A stretch of DNA of 64,000 nt from Flavobacterium rivuli WB 3.3-2 = DSM 21788 (GTDB taxonomy: Bacteria; Bacteroidota; Bacteroidia; Flavobacteriales; Flavobacteriaceae), in NCBI RefSeq assembly GCF_000378485.1, contig NZ_KB899972.1:203772-267771 (forward strand), written 5' to 3'. Every line of letters starts with the position of its first letter. Position 1 is the first letter of the stretch. Below, piece by piece: positions 55,386 through 63,786 of the stretch. The position numbers and the translations under genes were made by a program. A model generated the notes under the pieces. It saw only the letters and a list, made by a program, of their open reading frames with translations. It was not told the DNA's origin and ran no database searches.

Positions 55386-56549
55386 TTATTTACTGGCGAA
55401 CAACCTTACATCGGTTTCTGATATTTCGCTGCTGCCAAGTATTATAAGGCGCTCTACAACATTGCGCAGTTCGCGAATGTTACCTGTCCAGTCATATTCC
55501 TGCAATAATTTAATAGCATCGGCCGAGAAACTCTTTTGCGCAGTCCCCTGTTCTGTAGCTATTTTTTCGGCAAAATACTCTATTAATAAAGGTATATCGT
55601 CCCTCCTGTCATTAAGTGCCGGTACTTTTACAAGTATTACCGCAAGGCGGTGGTATAAATCTTCACGAAAACGCCCTTCGGCAATTTCTTTTTTAAGGTC
55701 TTTATTGGTTGCCGCAATAACGCGTACATCTACCCGAATATCTTTCTCGGCACCCACACGCTGTATCATATTTTCTTGCAAAGCCCTAAGTACTTTTGCC
55801 TGCGCCGACATGCTCATATCGCCTATCTCGTCAAGAAAAATAGTACCTTTGTCGGCTGCTTCAAACTTACCCGCACGGTCTTTAACTGCACTGGTAAAGG
55901 CTCCTTTTACGTGGCCAAAAAGTTCGCTCTCAATAAGTTCGGATGGGATTGCTGCACAGTTAACCTCTATAAAAGGCTGCGGGGCACGTTCGCTTTTTTC
56001 GTGCAGCCAGTGTGCCACAAGCTCTTTACCGGTACCGTTAGGCCCGGTTATAAGCACGCGCGCATCTGTAGGGGCTACCTTTTCTATAATTTGTTTTATG
56101 TGGTTTATGGGTTCGCTATTGCCCACCATTTCGTAACTTTTGCTTACTTTCTTTTTCAGCATTTTGTTTTCTACCACAAGCACTTTACGGTCTAACGCGT
56201 TACGTACCGTATTAAGCAGGCGGTTAAGATCGGGCGGTTTAGAAATGTAATCAAAAGCACCAAGACGCATGGTATTAATGGCTGTTTCCAGGTCGCCATG
56301 GCCGGATATCATTACAAACGGTATTTCGGGCTTAAACTTTTTAACGGCTTCCAGCACTTCAACACCATCCATTTTAGGCATCTTTATATCGCAAAGTACA
56401 AGGTCGTAATCATCGGCTTTAATTTTCTCAAGCCCCTGCAGGCCATCTTCAGCCTCGTCTACTGTATACGTATCATTTTCTTCCCTGAGTATTTTACCCA
56501 GCACACGGCGTATGGCAGACTCGTCTTCTATAATTAATATTTTGGGCAT
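55386..56549 (-). CDS. NtrC-like response regulator without DNA-binding domain
   Basis: 387 residues. A receiver domain has the phospho-acceptor Asp54 in LVLCDIKMPKMDG. The AAA+ sigma-54 interaction domain has Walker A GPNGTGKE (169-176) and an R-finger region. The sigma-54-contact loop reads GAFTSA (216-221) instead of GAFTGA. The protein ends after the AAA+ lid (NIRELRNVVERLII ...) with about 15 more residues, and the Fis-type helix-turn-helix is missing. It therefore acts either without direct DNA binding or through partners. No sensor kinase is adjacent. Confidence 0.9.
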   Translation of the reverse strand: MPKILIIEDESAIRRVLGKILREENDTYTVDEAEDGLQGLEKIKADDYDLVLCDIKMPKMDGVEVLEAVKKFKPEIPFVMISGHGDLETAINTMRLGAFDYISKPPDLNRLLNTVRNALDRKVLVVENKMLKKKVSKSYEMVGNSEPINHIKQIIEKVAPTDARVLITGPNGTGKELVAHWLHEKSERAPQPFIEVNCAAIPSELIESELFGHVKGAFTSAVKDRAGKFEAADKGTIFLDEIGDMSMSAQAKVLRALQENMIQRVGAEKDIRVDVRVIAATNKDLKKEIAEGRFREDLYHRLAVILVKVPALNDRRDDIPLLIEYFAEKIATEQGTAQKSFSADAIKLLQEYDWTGNIRELRNVVERLIILGSSEISETDVRLFASK

Positions 56550-56626
56550 CTTTCTTTTAGATTTTTGGATGATGGGATTGTATTATTGCTTATGCAATAC
56601 TACAGACCCGATTTAAAAGTAACAAA

Positions 56627-56686
56627 TAGTGCGAAGCATAGCAAATAATCTAAAAAAGTTTTAACTATTTACGCTGCTTCGCACTA
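56627..56686. repeat. Long imperfect hairpin between NtrC-like and ABC permease genes
   Basis: TAGTGCGAAGCA (56627-56638) and TGCTTCGCACTA (56675-56686) form a perfect 12-base outer stem, with further partial pairing inside. It may end the ABC operon transcript or be a dispersed repeat. Confidence 0.6.
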
Positions 56687-56757
56687 CTGTAAACTGCAAT
56701 TATAATAAATGTATCAGCGGCAATCTGAAAAACTGTGACTGCGACTGTAAACTAATC

Positions 56758-58056
56758 TTAATACTTAAGCCACTTATAAATTTCTTTATACGTAGGTTTC
56801 TTGCCATACATTAAAATACCTATGCGGTAAATTTTTGCTGCAAACCATACCACGCCAAAAAATGTTGCAAATAGTATAGCCATAGAAAGCGCGATTTGCC
56901 AAAGCGGCACGCCAAAAGGCAATCGCATCATCATTACAATGGGCGATGTAAGCGGTATCATAGAGAATACCGTTGCCACGGTGCCATGAGGGTCATTCAT
57001 TACGGTAAAGAAGCCTACATAAACACCAAGCATAAGCGGAAGGATAATAGGCAACAGGAATTGCTGAGAGTCAGTCTCGCTATCTACAGCTGCACCAATA
57101 GAGGCATATATAGAGCTGTATAAAAAGAAACCTCCTATAAAAAATATAAGGAATGATAATAGCATGGTTGCCCATGGCAAAGTTAATATCTCTGTAATAT
57201 ATACCTGCATTTCTTCTGTTTTGCTTGTGCCTGCGGCTATCATATCCGGCGATACTGCCGATGCTGCTCCCATTTTTAGGCCAAAGAAGCCCATAGCTAC
57301 CGTAAGCAGTATACCACCTAAAACTGCCCAGATTAAAAATTGCAGTATACCCGCAAGTGAAGTTCCTATTATTTTACCCATCATAAGTTTAAACGGCTTG
57401 ACAGATGATATAATGATTTCTATAATGCGGTTGGTTTTTTCTTCTATAACACTACGCATTACCATGTTGCCATAAATAATTATAAACATCATGATAAGGT
57501 AGCCAAAGCCGAAACCTATAAACACCTTAAGATAGTTAAACCATTTAAAACTTTTCTCTCCGGAGAATTTACTAAGCTTAACCTCGGCTTTAGTTTTAGC
57601 GGCATCAATAGCCTTGTAGTCTATATTTGCTTTTACAAGGTTTTGTTTAGTGAGGTTGTCGTTAACAACATCCTCTATTTTATCAACTAATTCCATCGAT
57701 GGACTATCGTTAGAAATATACTCCACTTTATTAACCAACTCTTTAGAGTCGGCCACATTAGGGACAAAAATTAGGCCCTCGTAGTTTTCAGCAGCTTCTT
57801 TTTTTGCTTTGTCCAGTGGAAGTTTAGACAAATCTGTAAAGGCCGTTTTTTTATCTGATTTAAAATCTTTAGTAAATACACCGGCAGGGTCATAAAGTGC
57901 TATTTTCTCAACTTCATCGCCGTTTACACTTGCCAGATAGCCTACTAAAGCTCCCATAGCTACAAACAGTATAGGGCTAAGAAACGTCATCACTATAAAC
58001 GACTTGTTGCGCACCTTGGCGTTAAATTCTCTTTTTATAATTAAAGACAGACTCAT
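56758..58056 (-). CDS. ABC-2 family transporter permease (NatB-like)
   Basis: 432 residues. One membrane helix near the N-terminus (about 21-41) is followed by a large external domain (about 45-175). Further helices cluster around 180-210, 230-262, 290-320, 330-350, 355-375 and 385-410, with the motif NRIIEIIISSVKPFKLMMGKI typical of NatB. The start overlaps the end of the ATPase gene by one base, so the two are co-translated. The exported substrate, sodium in the original NatAB, is not known here. Confidence 0.9.
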   Translation of the reverse strand: MSLSLIIKREFNAKVRNKSFIVMTFLSPILFVAMGALVGYLASVNGDEVEKIALYDPAGVFTKDFKSDKKTAFTDLSKLPLDKAKKEAAENYEGLIFVPNVADSKELVNKVEYISNDSPSMELVDKIEDVVNDNLTKQNLVKANIDYKAIDAAKTKAEVKLSKFSGEKSFKWFNYLKVFIGFGFGYLIMMFIIIYGNMVMRSVIEEKTNRIIEIIISSVKPFKLMMGKIIGTSLAGILQFLIWAVLGGILLTVAMGFFGLKMGAASAVSPDMIAAGTSKTEEMQVYITEILTLPWATMLLSFLIFFIGGFFLYSSIYASIGAAVDSETDSQQFLLPIILPLMLGVYVGFFTVMNDPHGTVATVFSMIPLTSPIVMMMRLPFGVPLWQIALSMAILFATFFGVVWFAAKIYRIGILMYGKKPTYKEIYKWLKY

Positions 58057-58985
58057 TAGTTCTTTTTGCTTACGGTTTCTATAAATATATCATTTACACT
58101 TGGTATCTTTTCTACAAAATACGTCACGTCGCCTTTATCCATAAGATAACTAAGCAACTCGCGCGGCGGCGTGCCCTGTGGCAGCGCTACTTGTAGTTTA
58201 AGTTCGTCATCGAGCGTTTTAAAGTTCGCCTGGGTGGTTTGGTATTTAGTACTGATATCTGCCAGCAGGTGCTGAAAGTTAGTTGGCGCGATACCCACCT
58301 CAAAAGTATTGGTACGGTATTGTTTTTTAACTTCATTAAGCGGGCCTTCAATAAGTTTGTTAGACTGGTGAATCAGCGCAATGTGGTCGCACATATCTTC
58401 TACACTTTCCATGCGGTGGGTAGAAAAAATAATGGTAGTGCCCTTATCGCGAAGTTCCATTATCTCATCTTTTATAAGATTGGCATTTACAGGGTCAAAT
58501 CCACTAAAAGGCTCATCAAGGATAAGCAGCTTGGGTTGGTGCAGGACCGTTACCACAAACTGTATCTTCTGCGCCATCCCCTTAGACAGTTCCTGGATCT
58601 TTTTATCCCACCATCCTTGTATGTCCAGTTTATTAAACCAGTAATCAAGCTGCTCTTTGGCTTCTTTTTTGGTAAGGCCTTTAAGCTGGGCAAGATACAA
58701 AGCCTGCTCCCCTACTTTCATAGATTTGTACAGACCACGCTCTTCGGGCATGTAGCCTATTTGTTTTATGTGTTGCGAACCCAGTTTTTCGCCATCAAGC
58801 AATACCTCACCGCCATCGGGCATGGTTATTTGGTTGATGATGCGTATAAGCGAGGTTTTTCCTGCACCGTTAGGACCTAAAAGGCCATATATGCTCCCTT
58901 GTGGAACAGAAAGCGAAACACTGTTTAAAGCCGTATAATCGCCATACTGCTTTACAACATTTTTTACTTCTAAGATTGGTTTCAT
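58056..58985 (-). CDS. ABC transporter ATPase (NatA-like)
   Basis: 309 residues from the ATG at 58985 (MKPILEVKNVVKQYGDYTAL); the upstream ATG at 59030 adds an unlikely leader. It has Walker A GPNGAGKTSLIRIIN, signature ELSKGMAQKIQFVVTVLHQP and Walker B LLILDEPFSGFDPVN. A C-terminal DUF4162-like domain (about 225-300) follows. It powers the ABC-2 permease encoded directly after it. Confidence 0.94.
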   Translation of the reverse strand: MKPILEVKNVVKQYGDYTALNSVSLSVPQGSIYGLLGPNGAGKTSLIRIINQITMPDGGEVLLDGEKLGSQHIKQIGYMPEERGLYKSMKVGEQALYLAQLKGLTKKEAKEQLDYWFNKLDIQGWWDKKIQELSKGMAQKIQFVVTVLHQPKLLILDEPFSGFDPVNANLIKDEIMELRDKGTTIIFSTHRMESVEDMCDHIALIHQSNKLIEGPLNEVKKQYRTNTFEVGIAPTNFQHLLADISTKYQTTQANFKTLDDELKLQVALPQGTPPRELLSYLMDKGDVTYFVEKIPSVNDIFIETVSKKN

Positions 58986-59089
58986 TAAATTTGAATTGCA
59001 AGTTGTAAAAATAACGATTATAAGACGCACATTTCTTAAAATGTTACATTAATAATTTGGGAATATAAAAATTGCCTAAAAACAAAAAA

Positions 59090-59115
59090 CCCTCCCTTAT
59101 TTGCATAAGGAAGGG
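59090..59115 (-). terminator. Terminator of the grpE-dnaJ operon
   Basis: CCCTCCCTTAT and ATAAGGAAGGG pair with a single mismatch. On the minus strand the stem is followed by TTTTTTG. It lies 69 bases after the dnaJ stop codon. Confidence 0.8.
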
Positions 59116-59184
59116 AAAAATTGCTATGAAAAAGAAAATCACTAGCGAACTAGTGAGATTCAAATATAATAAAGTTTTCTTAAA

Positions 59185-60315
59185 TTATGAAAACATATCC
59201 TTAACTTTTTCAAAAAAAGATTTATCGCTCTTTTCCGGGTGTGGAGCAAAGTTATCATCTGTTAACGATTTTTCGAAAAACTGACGCTGCTCTTTACTTA
59301 ACGTTTTAGGTGTCCATACATTAACATGTACTAAAAGGTCGCCGCTGCCGTAGCTGTTAAGGCTTGGTATACCTTTACCTTTAAGCCTTAATATTTTGCC
59401 GCTTTGTATACCTTCTTCCAGCTTAATCCTTACTTTACCGGTAACTGTTTCAATATCTCTCGATGTACCAAGTACAGCCTCGGCTACACTAATATAAAGA
59501 TCCAGGTGAAGGTTTTCGCCCTCACGCTTAAGGCTTTCATGCTCTACCTCTTCTATAGCGACAATAAGATCTCCGGCTACACTGTTGTTGCCCGGAGCAT
59601 CATTACCTTTACCGCTTACTTTAAGCTGCATCCCGTCAGACACTCCTGCAGGAATTTTTATAGATACCGTTTCATCTTCCATTACCATACCCTGCGCATC
59701 GGCATGATTAGGTTTAGACTCTATGATCTGGCCGCTACCGCCACAGGTATGACAGGTGGATGCTGTTTGCATCCTGCCAAGAATGGTATTTGTTACCTTC
59801 ATAACCTGCCCGGCGCCATTACAGGTAGGGCATGTTTTAAAGCTAACACCGGCAGCCTGTATTTTACGTTTTACTTTTACTTTCTTCTCTACGCCATTGG
59901 CAATTTCATCCAGCGTAAGCTTTACTTTTATGCGAAGGTTGCTTCCTTTTACCCTGCGCTGGCCACCGCCGCCGCCAAATCCGCCGAAACCACCACCAAA
60001 TCCGCCTCCGCCAAAGATGTCTCCAAACTGGCTAAAGATGTCATCCATGTTCATACCGCCGCCATGGAAACCACCACCGCCACCGCCGCCGCCATTAAAG
60101 GCTGCATGGCCATACTGGTCATAACGCGCTTTTTTATCAGCATCGCTTAGTATTTCATACGCTTCGGCTGCAGTTTTAAAATTCTCTTCTGCCTCTTTGT
60201 TGCCGGGGTTTTTATCAGGGTGAAATTCAATAGCTTTTTTACGGTAAGCCTTTTTAATTTGCTCTGCCGTAGCGCCTTTTTGTATCCCTAATACCTCGTA
60301 ATAATCCTTTTTCAT
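59185..60315 (-). CDS. dnaJ: Chaperone DnaJ with a reduced zinc centre
   Basis: 376 residues. J domain 1-70 with HPD at 32-34, then a long Gly/Phe-rich linker (about 74-120), then the client-binding domains. Only two of the four CxxCxGxG motifs exist: CPTCNGAG (162-169) and CHTCGGSG (188-195). These correspond to the inner pair (zinc site II), while the outer pair (zinc site I) is gone. It stimulates DnaK and delivers unfolded clients. It lies 32 bases downstream of grpE, and dnaK is not in the window. Confidence 0.95.
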   Translation of the reverse strand: MKKDYYEVLGIQKGATAEQIKKAYRKKAIEFHPDKNPGNKEAEENFKTAAEAYEILSDADKKARYDQYGHAAFNGGGGGGGGFHGGGMNMDDIFSQFGDIFGGGGFGGGFGGFGGGGGQRRVKGSNLRIKVKLTLDEIANGVEKKVKVKRKIQAAGVSFKTCPTCNGAGQVMKVTNTILGRMQTASTCHTCGGSGQIIESKPNHADAQGMVMEDETVSIKIPAGVSDGMQLKVSGKGNDAPGNNSVAGDLIVAIEEVEHESLKREGENLHLDLYISVAEAVLGTSRDIETVTGKVRIKLEEGIQSGKILRLKGKGIPSLNSYGSGDLLVHVNVWTPKTLSKEQRQFFEKSLTDDNFAPHPEKSDKSFFEKVKDMFS

Positions 60316-60347
60316 CTCACCTTCCGTTTTTAAACTGCCTCAAATTA

Positions 60348-60944
60348 TTAATTACCCAAAACTACTTTAGGGAAACGGATAATTTTGTCGCCCAGTTTAT
60401 ATCCTTTTTCTATTACGTCTACAATTTTACCTTTTAGCTTATCTGTTGGTGCAGGAATAGACGTTATAGCCTCGGCAAAATCTGCATTAAATGCATCACC
60501 TGCTTTAATTTCTACCTGTTCTAATCCTTTAGAAACTAAAGTATCTTTAAGTTTATTGTGTATAAGCTCTACGCCTTTAAAAAGAACGTCGTCTTCGCTT
60601 TTTGCAATTTGCACCAATGCCCTGTCAAAATCGTCAAGTACAGGCAATAAAGACTGTAACACATCCTGGTTAGCTGTTTTAAACAGGTCTATCCTCTCTT
60701 TAGAGGTACGTTTTTTATAGTTTTCGAACTCTGCAAACAGGCGCAAAAATTTATCTTTCTCTGCAGCAAGGTCTTCCCTAAGTTTTTCTTCCTCGGTCAG
60801 TTCTTCTGCCGAACCTATTCCAGCTTCGGTCGCTGCATCAGCAGTGTTAGTGGTATCATCATTAACTATTTGTTCATGTGTTATTTCTTTTTCCACTTTT
60901 TCAGAATTATCCTGGCTCATATTTTTAAATATTTTCTTAAACAT
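60348..60944 (-). CDS. grpE: Nucleotide exchange factor GrpE
   Basis: 198 residues. An acidic, disordered N-terminus (about 1-55) is followed by a long coiled-coil helix (EEEKLREDLAAEKDKFLRLF, then AEFENYKKRTSKERIDLF). The beta-domain has the family signature ending GYKLGDKIIRFPKVVLGN. It releases ADP from DnaK. It is the first gene of the grpE-dnaJ operon on the minus strand. Confidence 0.95.
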   Translation of the reverse strand: MFKKIFKNMSQDNSEKVEKEITHEQIVNDDTTNTADAATEAGIGSAEELTEEEKLREDLAAEKDKFLRLFAEFENYKKRTSKERIDLFKTANQDVLQSLLPVLDDFDRALVQIAKSEDDVLFKGVELIHNKLKDTLVSKGLEQVEIKAGDAFNADFAEAITSIPAPTDKLKGKIVDVIEKGYKLGDKIIRFPKVVLGN

Positions 60945-61252
60945 TACTTTTGTTGTATAGTCGCTAAAGCGAAATGCAAAAGTTTTGCCAAAAGCAGAAA
61001 AATGTCAAATTGGCAGGATAAAGAGAGTATTAGATGGTAGATTTGAGATAATAGACTAAAGGAGTTTACAACATAAAAACATAGGCCTTAGTTAGGATTG
61101 AGGCCAGATAGAAATAAATTTTTAGCACAGGCTTATTTTAACCCCTCTAATCTAATTGTTGCCTATCCAGCTCCTTTTTTAGAAAATGCTTTATATATGT
61201 CCTGTGTTATAAGTTTTACTTTTTTTATTAAGACACTTTAAACCAATAAAAA
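60945..61252. other. Intergenic gap of about 320 bases
   Basis: AT-rich sequence between grpE and the convergent-side terminator of the TIGR01777 gene. I see no gene, RNA or clear promoter in it apart from the expected grpE promoter region near 60945-61000. Confidence 0.5.
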
Positions 61253-61270
61253 AACCGCCATAAGGCGGTT
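61253..61270 (-). terminator. Terminator of the TIGR01777 gene
   Basis: AACCGCC-ATAA-GGCGGTT is a 7-base-pair stem that touches the stop codon and is followed on the minus strand by TTTTTTTATTGG. Confidence 0.9.
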
Positions 61271-62177
61271 AGTTAAGAAGGGCATTTTTAATTGCTTTCT
61301 CGAGCGAGAGGTACTTAAACTGGTATCCCTCTGCTATTATTTTTTTTGCGCTTACATTCTGGCTGGTAAAAAGCAGTGTATGCATTTCTCCTAAAACAAG
61401 TTCCATTGCAAACTCCGGAATGTTAGGCATAAAGTATGGTTTATCTAATACATTAGCTATGGTTTTTACCAATTCTTCCTGGCTAACCGGAAATGGCGCT
61501 ACAGCATTATATACACCCTCAAGTTCATTTTCAAGTACATACATGTAAATACCGGTAAGGTCACTATGATGTATCCAGGATTGTATTTGCCTGCCACTGC
61601 CAAAAGCGGTACCCAAACCAAATTTTGTTGGCCCGGCAAGCTCCTTTAGTACACCATCATCGCCCGATAGTACTAAACCTGTCCTTATCTTAGCTACCTT
61701 TATACCAAGGCTCGCTATGCTATCTTCAGCAGCTTCCCACTTTTGTACTACGATACCCAAAAAAGAATTATCAGTTTCTGTATCATCTTCGCTGTAAACC
61801 TTATCAAGGCTGTCTGGATAAATTCCTGTTGCCGATGCCCCTATAAAATGGTACACATTATTTGTATTTTCATTAAGCACCTTATAGAGCAGGTTCGTAC
61901 TTAGTATACGGCTTTCTACAATTTCTTCCTTATACGCCGGTGTCCAGCGTTTAGAGATAGTAGCGCCCGCAAGATGAATTATCGCATCTACACCATTAAT
62001 GGATGCTTGGTCTATTTCTCCCTTTTTAGGATTCCACAAAAATCCTTTATAGTTTTCTTCGTTTTGTAACTTGTCTTTAGATGTTGTGAGGTAGTTAATA
62101 TGAATACCATTCTTTAGCAAGAGCGACACCAGTTCTTTACCCACAAGCCCGGTAGCTCCGGTTATTAAAACTTTCAT
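61269..62177 (-). CDS. TIGR01777 family NAD-dependent epimerase-like protein
   Basis: 302 residues of an extended short-chain dehydrogenase type: MKVLITGATGLVGKELVSLL (NAD-binding loop), NGVDAIIHLAGATISKRWTP, FIGASATGIYP and IRTGLVLSGDDG. The C-terminal DUF1731-like part has FMPNIPEFAMELVLGEMHTL. It is the YfcH/SulA-like group of unknown substrate and stands alone with its own terminator. Confidence 0.9.
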   Translation of the reverse strand: MKVLITGATGLVGKELVSLLLKNGIHINYLTTSKDKLQNEENYKGFLWNPKKGEIDQASINGVDAIIHLAGATISKRWTPAYKEEIVESRILSTNLLYKVLNENTNNVYHFIGASATGIYPDSLDKVYSEDDTETDNSFLGIVVQKWEAAEDSIASLGIKVAKIRTGLVLSGDDGVLKELAGPTKFGLGTAFGSGRQIQSWIHHSDLTGIYMYVLENELEGVYNAVAPFPVSQEELVKTIANVLDKPYFMPNIPEFAMELVLGEMHTLLFTSQNVSAKKIIAEGYQFKYLSLEKAIKNALLN

Positions 62178-62506
62178 ATTCTTTTTGCTGTAAATTTAAA
62201 TCTCATACTACCAAGTTTGCGTTAATAATAATATGTTTAACGTATATTTATGAATTGCACAATTTGAGAGCTTTTGTATTAACACTCCATTCGCGAAGTT
62301 AAATATAGTTATTATATATTTTCAGTTTTAAATTACCTAAATATCTATAATTCAGGCTTAACAAAACTGTTAACGTGATTGCTAGCACAATAGCCGATTA
62401 TAAATAAAAAAGAAGCCGCCTCAATTTAATATTAAGACAGCATAGCTCTGAACGTTTACTACCAAAAATTCAGATTGCTTATCATAATACCTTTAGATTT
62501 TTAAGG
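62178..62506. other. Intergenic gap of 329 bases
   Basis: AT-rich sequence without an open frame, RNA structure or repeat that I can recognise. A short G/C patch near 62412 (AAGAAGCCGCCTC) may be the remains of a terminator arm. Confidence 0.4.
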
Positions 62507-63009
62507 TTATACAACAGGAAGGCTCCCTCCATCAATTAGGTAGTTTGTTCCTGTATGATATGCGGCTGACGGCGAAACGAGAAAATGTACCAGCGATGCA
62601 ATTTCATCCGGCCCTGCCGATCTTCCCATAGGGATACCCCCAAATTGGCTCATCATTTGCATAAGTGCATCTTTAATCGGAATTCCTAAAGCATTCGTAT
62701 AGTCTTCAATAAATTTTTCCATAGTGCCCTGTCTAATCTTATTGCTGCCTATAAATTCAACTGAAGCTCATTTTCCAGTCTTCATTGCTAAATGCGCTAA
62801 AGCCACCGCCCGGCGTGTTAAGGCCACCAATCTTATCAATTAAGATATCAATCCCGCCAAATAATTCACTAATTTGTCTTGCCAGGTTGGAAACCTCATT
62901 GCCTTTTGTCAGGTCGGCTGCAATAAAATGATAATCCGGATTTAAGTCTAATGACTGATTTCTGGCTGTTACAATAACCTTCGCGCCTGCCTGGAAATTT
63001 TGTATTCTT
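62507..63009 (-). pseudogene. Disrupted short-chain dehydrogenase (SDR)
   Basis: Read on the minus strand, the remains begin FQAGAKVIVTARNQS and continue FIAADLTKGNEVSNLARQIS and LFGGIDILIDKIGGLNTPGG, the NAD-binding half of an SDR without its first 20 or so residues. After NEDW one base is missing. A TAG replaces an expected leucine in ...QLN-L-[stop]-AAIRLDRAL. The sequence then jumps to EKFIEDYTNALGIP and the C-terminal SLVHFLVSPSAAYHTGTNYL. The catalytic Ser/Tyr/Lys segment is deleted. Several independent lesions make it clearly non-functional. Confidence 0.85.
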
Positions 63010-63013
63010 CTAA

Positions 63014-63258
63014 ATTTATATTTATGGAACGCAACATTTTAAAGATCTCATGACAAATTCTATGAGCGGTATATCGCCTAAAGTACTGTCTAAAGAATTA
63101 CAGGATTTTGAAGAAAATCTGTTAATTACAAGAACCGTAAATAAAACAAAGCCTGTTACAGTTTCGTATGCACTTACAGAGCATGCGGCCGCAACGCATC
63201 CGGTTATAAATGCATTAATAGCATTCGGCTTAAAGCACCGGATTGAAATTAAGAAAGT
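63014..63258 (+). pseudogene. N-terminally truncated HxlR family regulator
   Basis: From 63014 the frame reads IYIYGTQHFKDLMTNSMSGI, then SPKVLSKELQDFEENLLITR and TVNKTKPVTVSYALTEHAAA. This is the recognition helix and wing of an HxlR winged-helix regulator. A TAA at 63011 and missing helices 1-2 show that the first 30-40 residues are lost. Past KHRIEIKK the frame continues as non-family sequence. It lies head to head with the SDR remnant, so a regulator/target pair has lost both 5' ends. Confidence 0.78.
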
Positions 63259-63291
63259 AAGTCTTTTAATACTATATCAAAAACTCTATAG

Positions 63292-63420
63292 AATAATTAT
63301 CAAGCAATCCTTAACTATTTTAACAACAGAAGTAACAATGCTTCAGCAGATCCTTTCGATGCAAAAACAGAGGACTTTAGAAGTAAATTTAGGGATTATA
63401 CGTTGTGTAAAATTATTTAA
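63292..63420 (+). mobile_element. IS transposase C-terminal remnant (ISAon1-like)
   Basis: The frame gives NNYQAILNYFNNRSNNASAD, then PFDAKTEDFRSKFRDYTLCK. This resembles the NYFDNRSTNASAESFNAKIKAF segment near the C-terminus of ISAon1-type DDE transposases. A TAG precedes it at 63289, and no terminal inverted repeats were seen. About 40 residues remain. Family assignment is from memory of the motif. Confidence 0.6.
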
Positions 63421-63497
63421 TTTGAGGGTAATTTATATGCATAAATTGCCAATCCCACATTTGGTATTGATCTAATTTTCATAATTTCTATAAAACA

Positions 63498-63531
63498 AAA
63501 AGCCCTTTATCTATACGGATAAAGGGCTTTT
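63498..63531 (-). terminator. Terminator of the rRNA operon
   Basis: AAAAGCCCTTTATC and GATAAAGGGCTTTT form a perfect 14-base stem with a six-base loop just downstream of the 5S gene. On the minus strand it is followed by TGTTTTA. Confidence 0.9.
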
Positions 63532-63537
63532 AAAAAG

Positions 63538-63645
63538 AAAGGCGATGACATACTCTCCCACAAACTGCAGTACCATCTGCGCAGGCGGGCTTAACTACTC
63601 TGTTCGGGATGGGAAGAGGTGAGCCCCGCCGCAATAATCACCTTA
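63538..63645 (-). rRNA. rrf: 5S ribosomal RNA
   Basis: On the minus strand the sequence runs GGTGATTATTGCGGCGGGGC, then CCCATCCCGAACAGAGTAGT, and ends GTATGTCATCGCC. These are the conserved 5S blocks, including the CCGAAC loop. The ends (about 108 bases) are estimated from the pairing of GGTGAT with ATCGCC-type termini. Confidence 0.94.
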
Positions 63646-63786
63646 AAAGGTTCATTGCTTTGGACAATGATTTACGCGTATACCGTTAACTATGAACTGT
63701 AAACCGTAAACTAATAATATTAACATACTGAGATAAAGAAAAAATAGTATTTAGAAAGTTCTTCCCCCGCTTTACAGCGGGGAAAA

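Noticed and set aside
55462..56136. A 224-residue plus-strand open frame opposite the NtrC-like gene
   Set aside because: Serine-rich shadow of the AAA+ domain; no start signal and no family resemblance.
59404..60150. A 248-residue plus-strand open frame opposite dnaJ
   Set aside because: It is antisense to a well-conserved dnaJ gene, and the protein has no coherent composition; the frame results from glycine-rich codon usage on the other strand.
63050..63475. A 141-residue plus-strand open frame as a new gene
   Set aside because: Its first half is the C-terminal part of an HxlR regulator that began further upstream, and its second half runs through a transposase remnant in another frame. 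It is a chance fusion.
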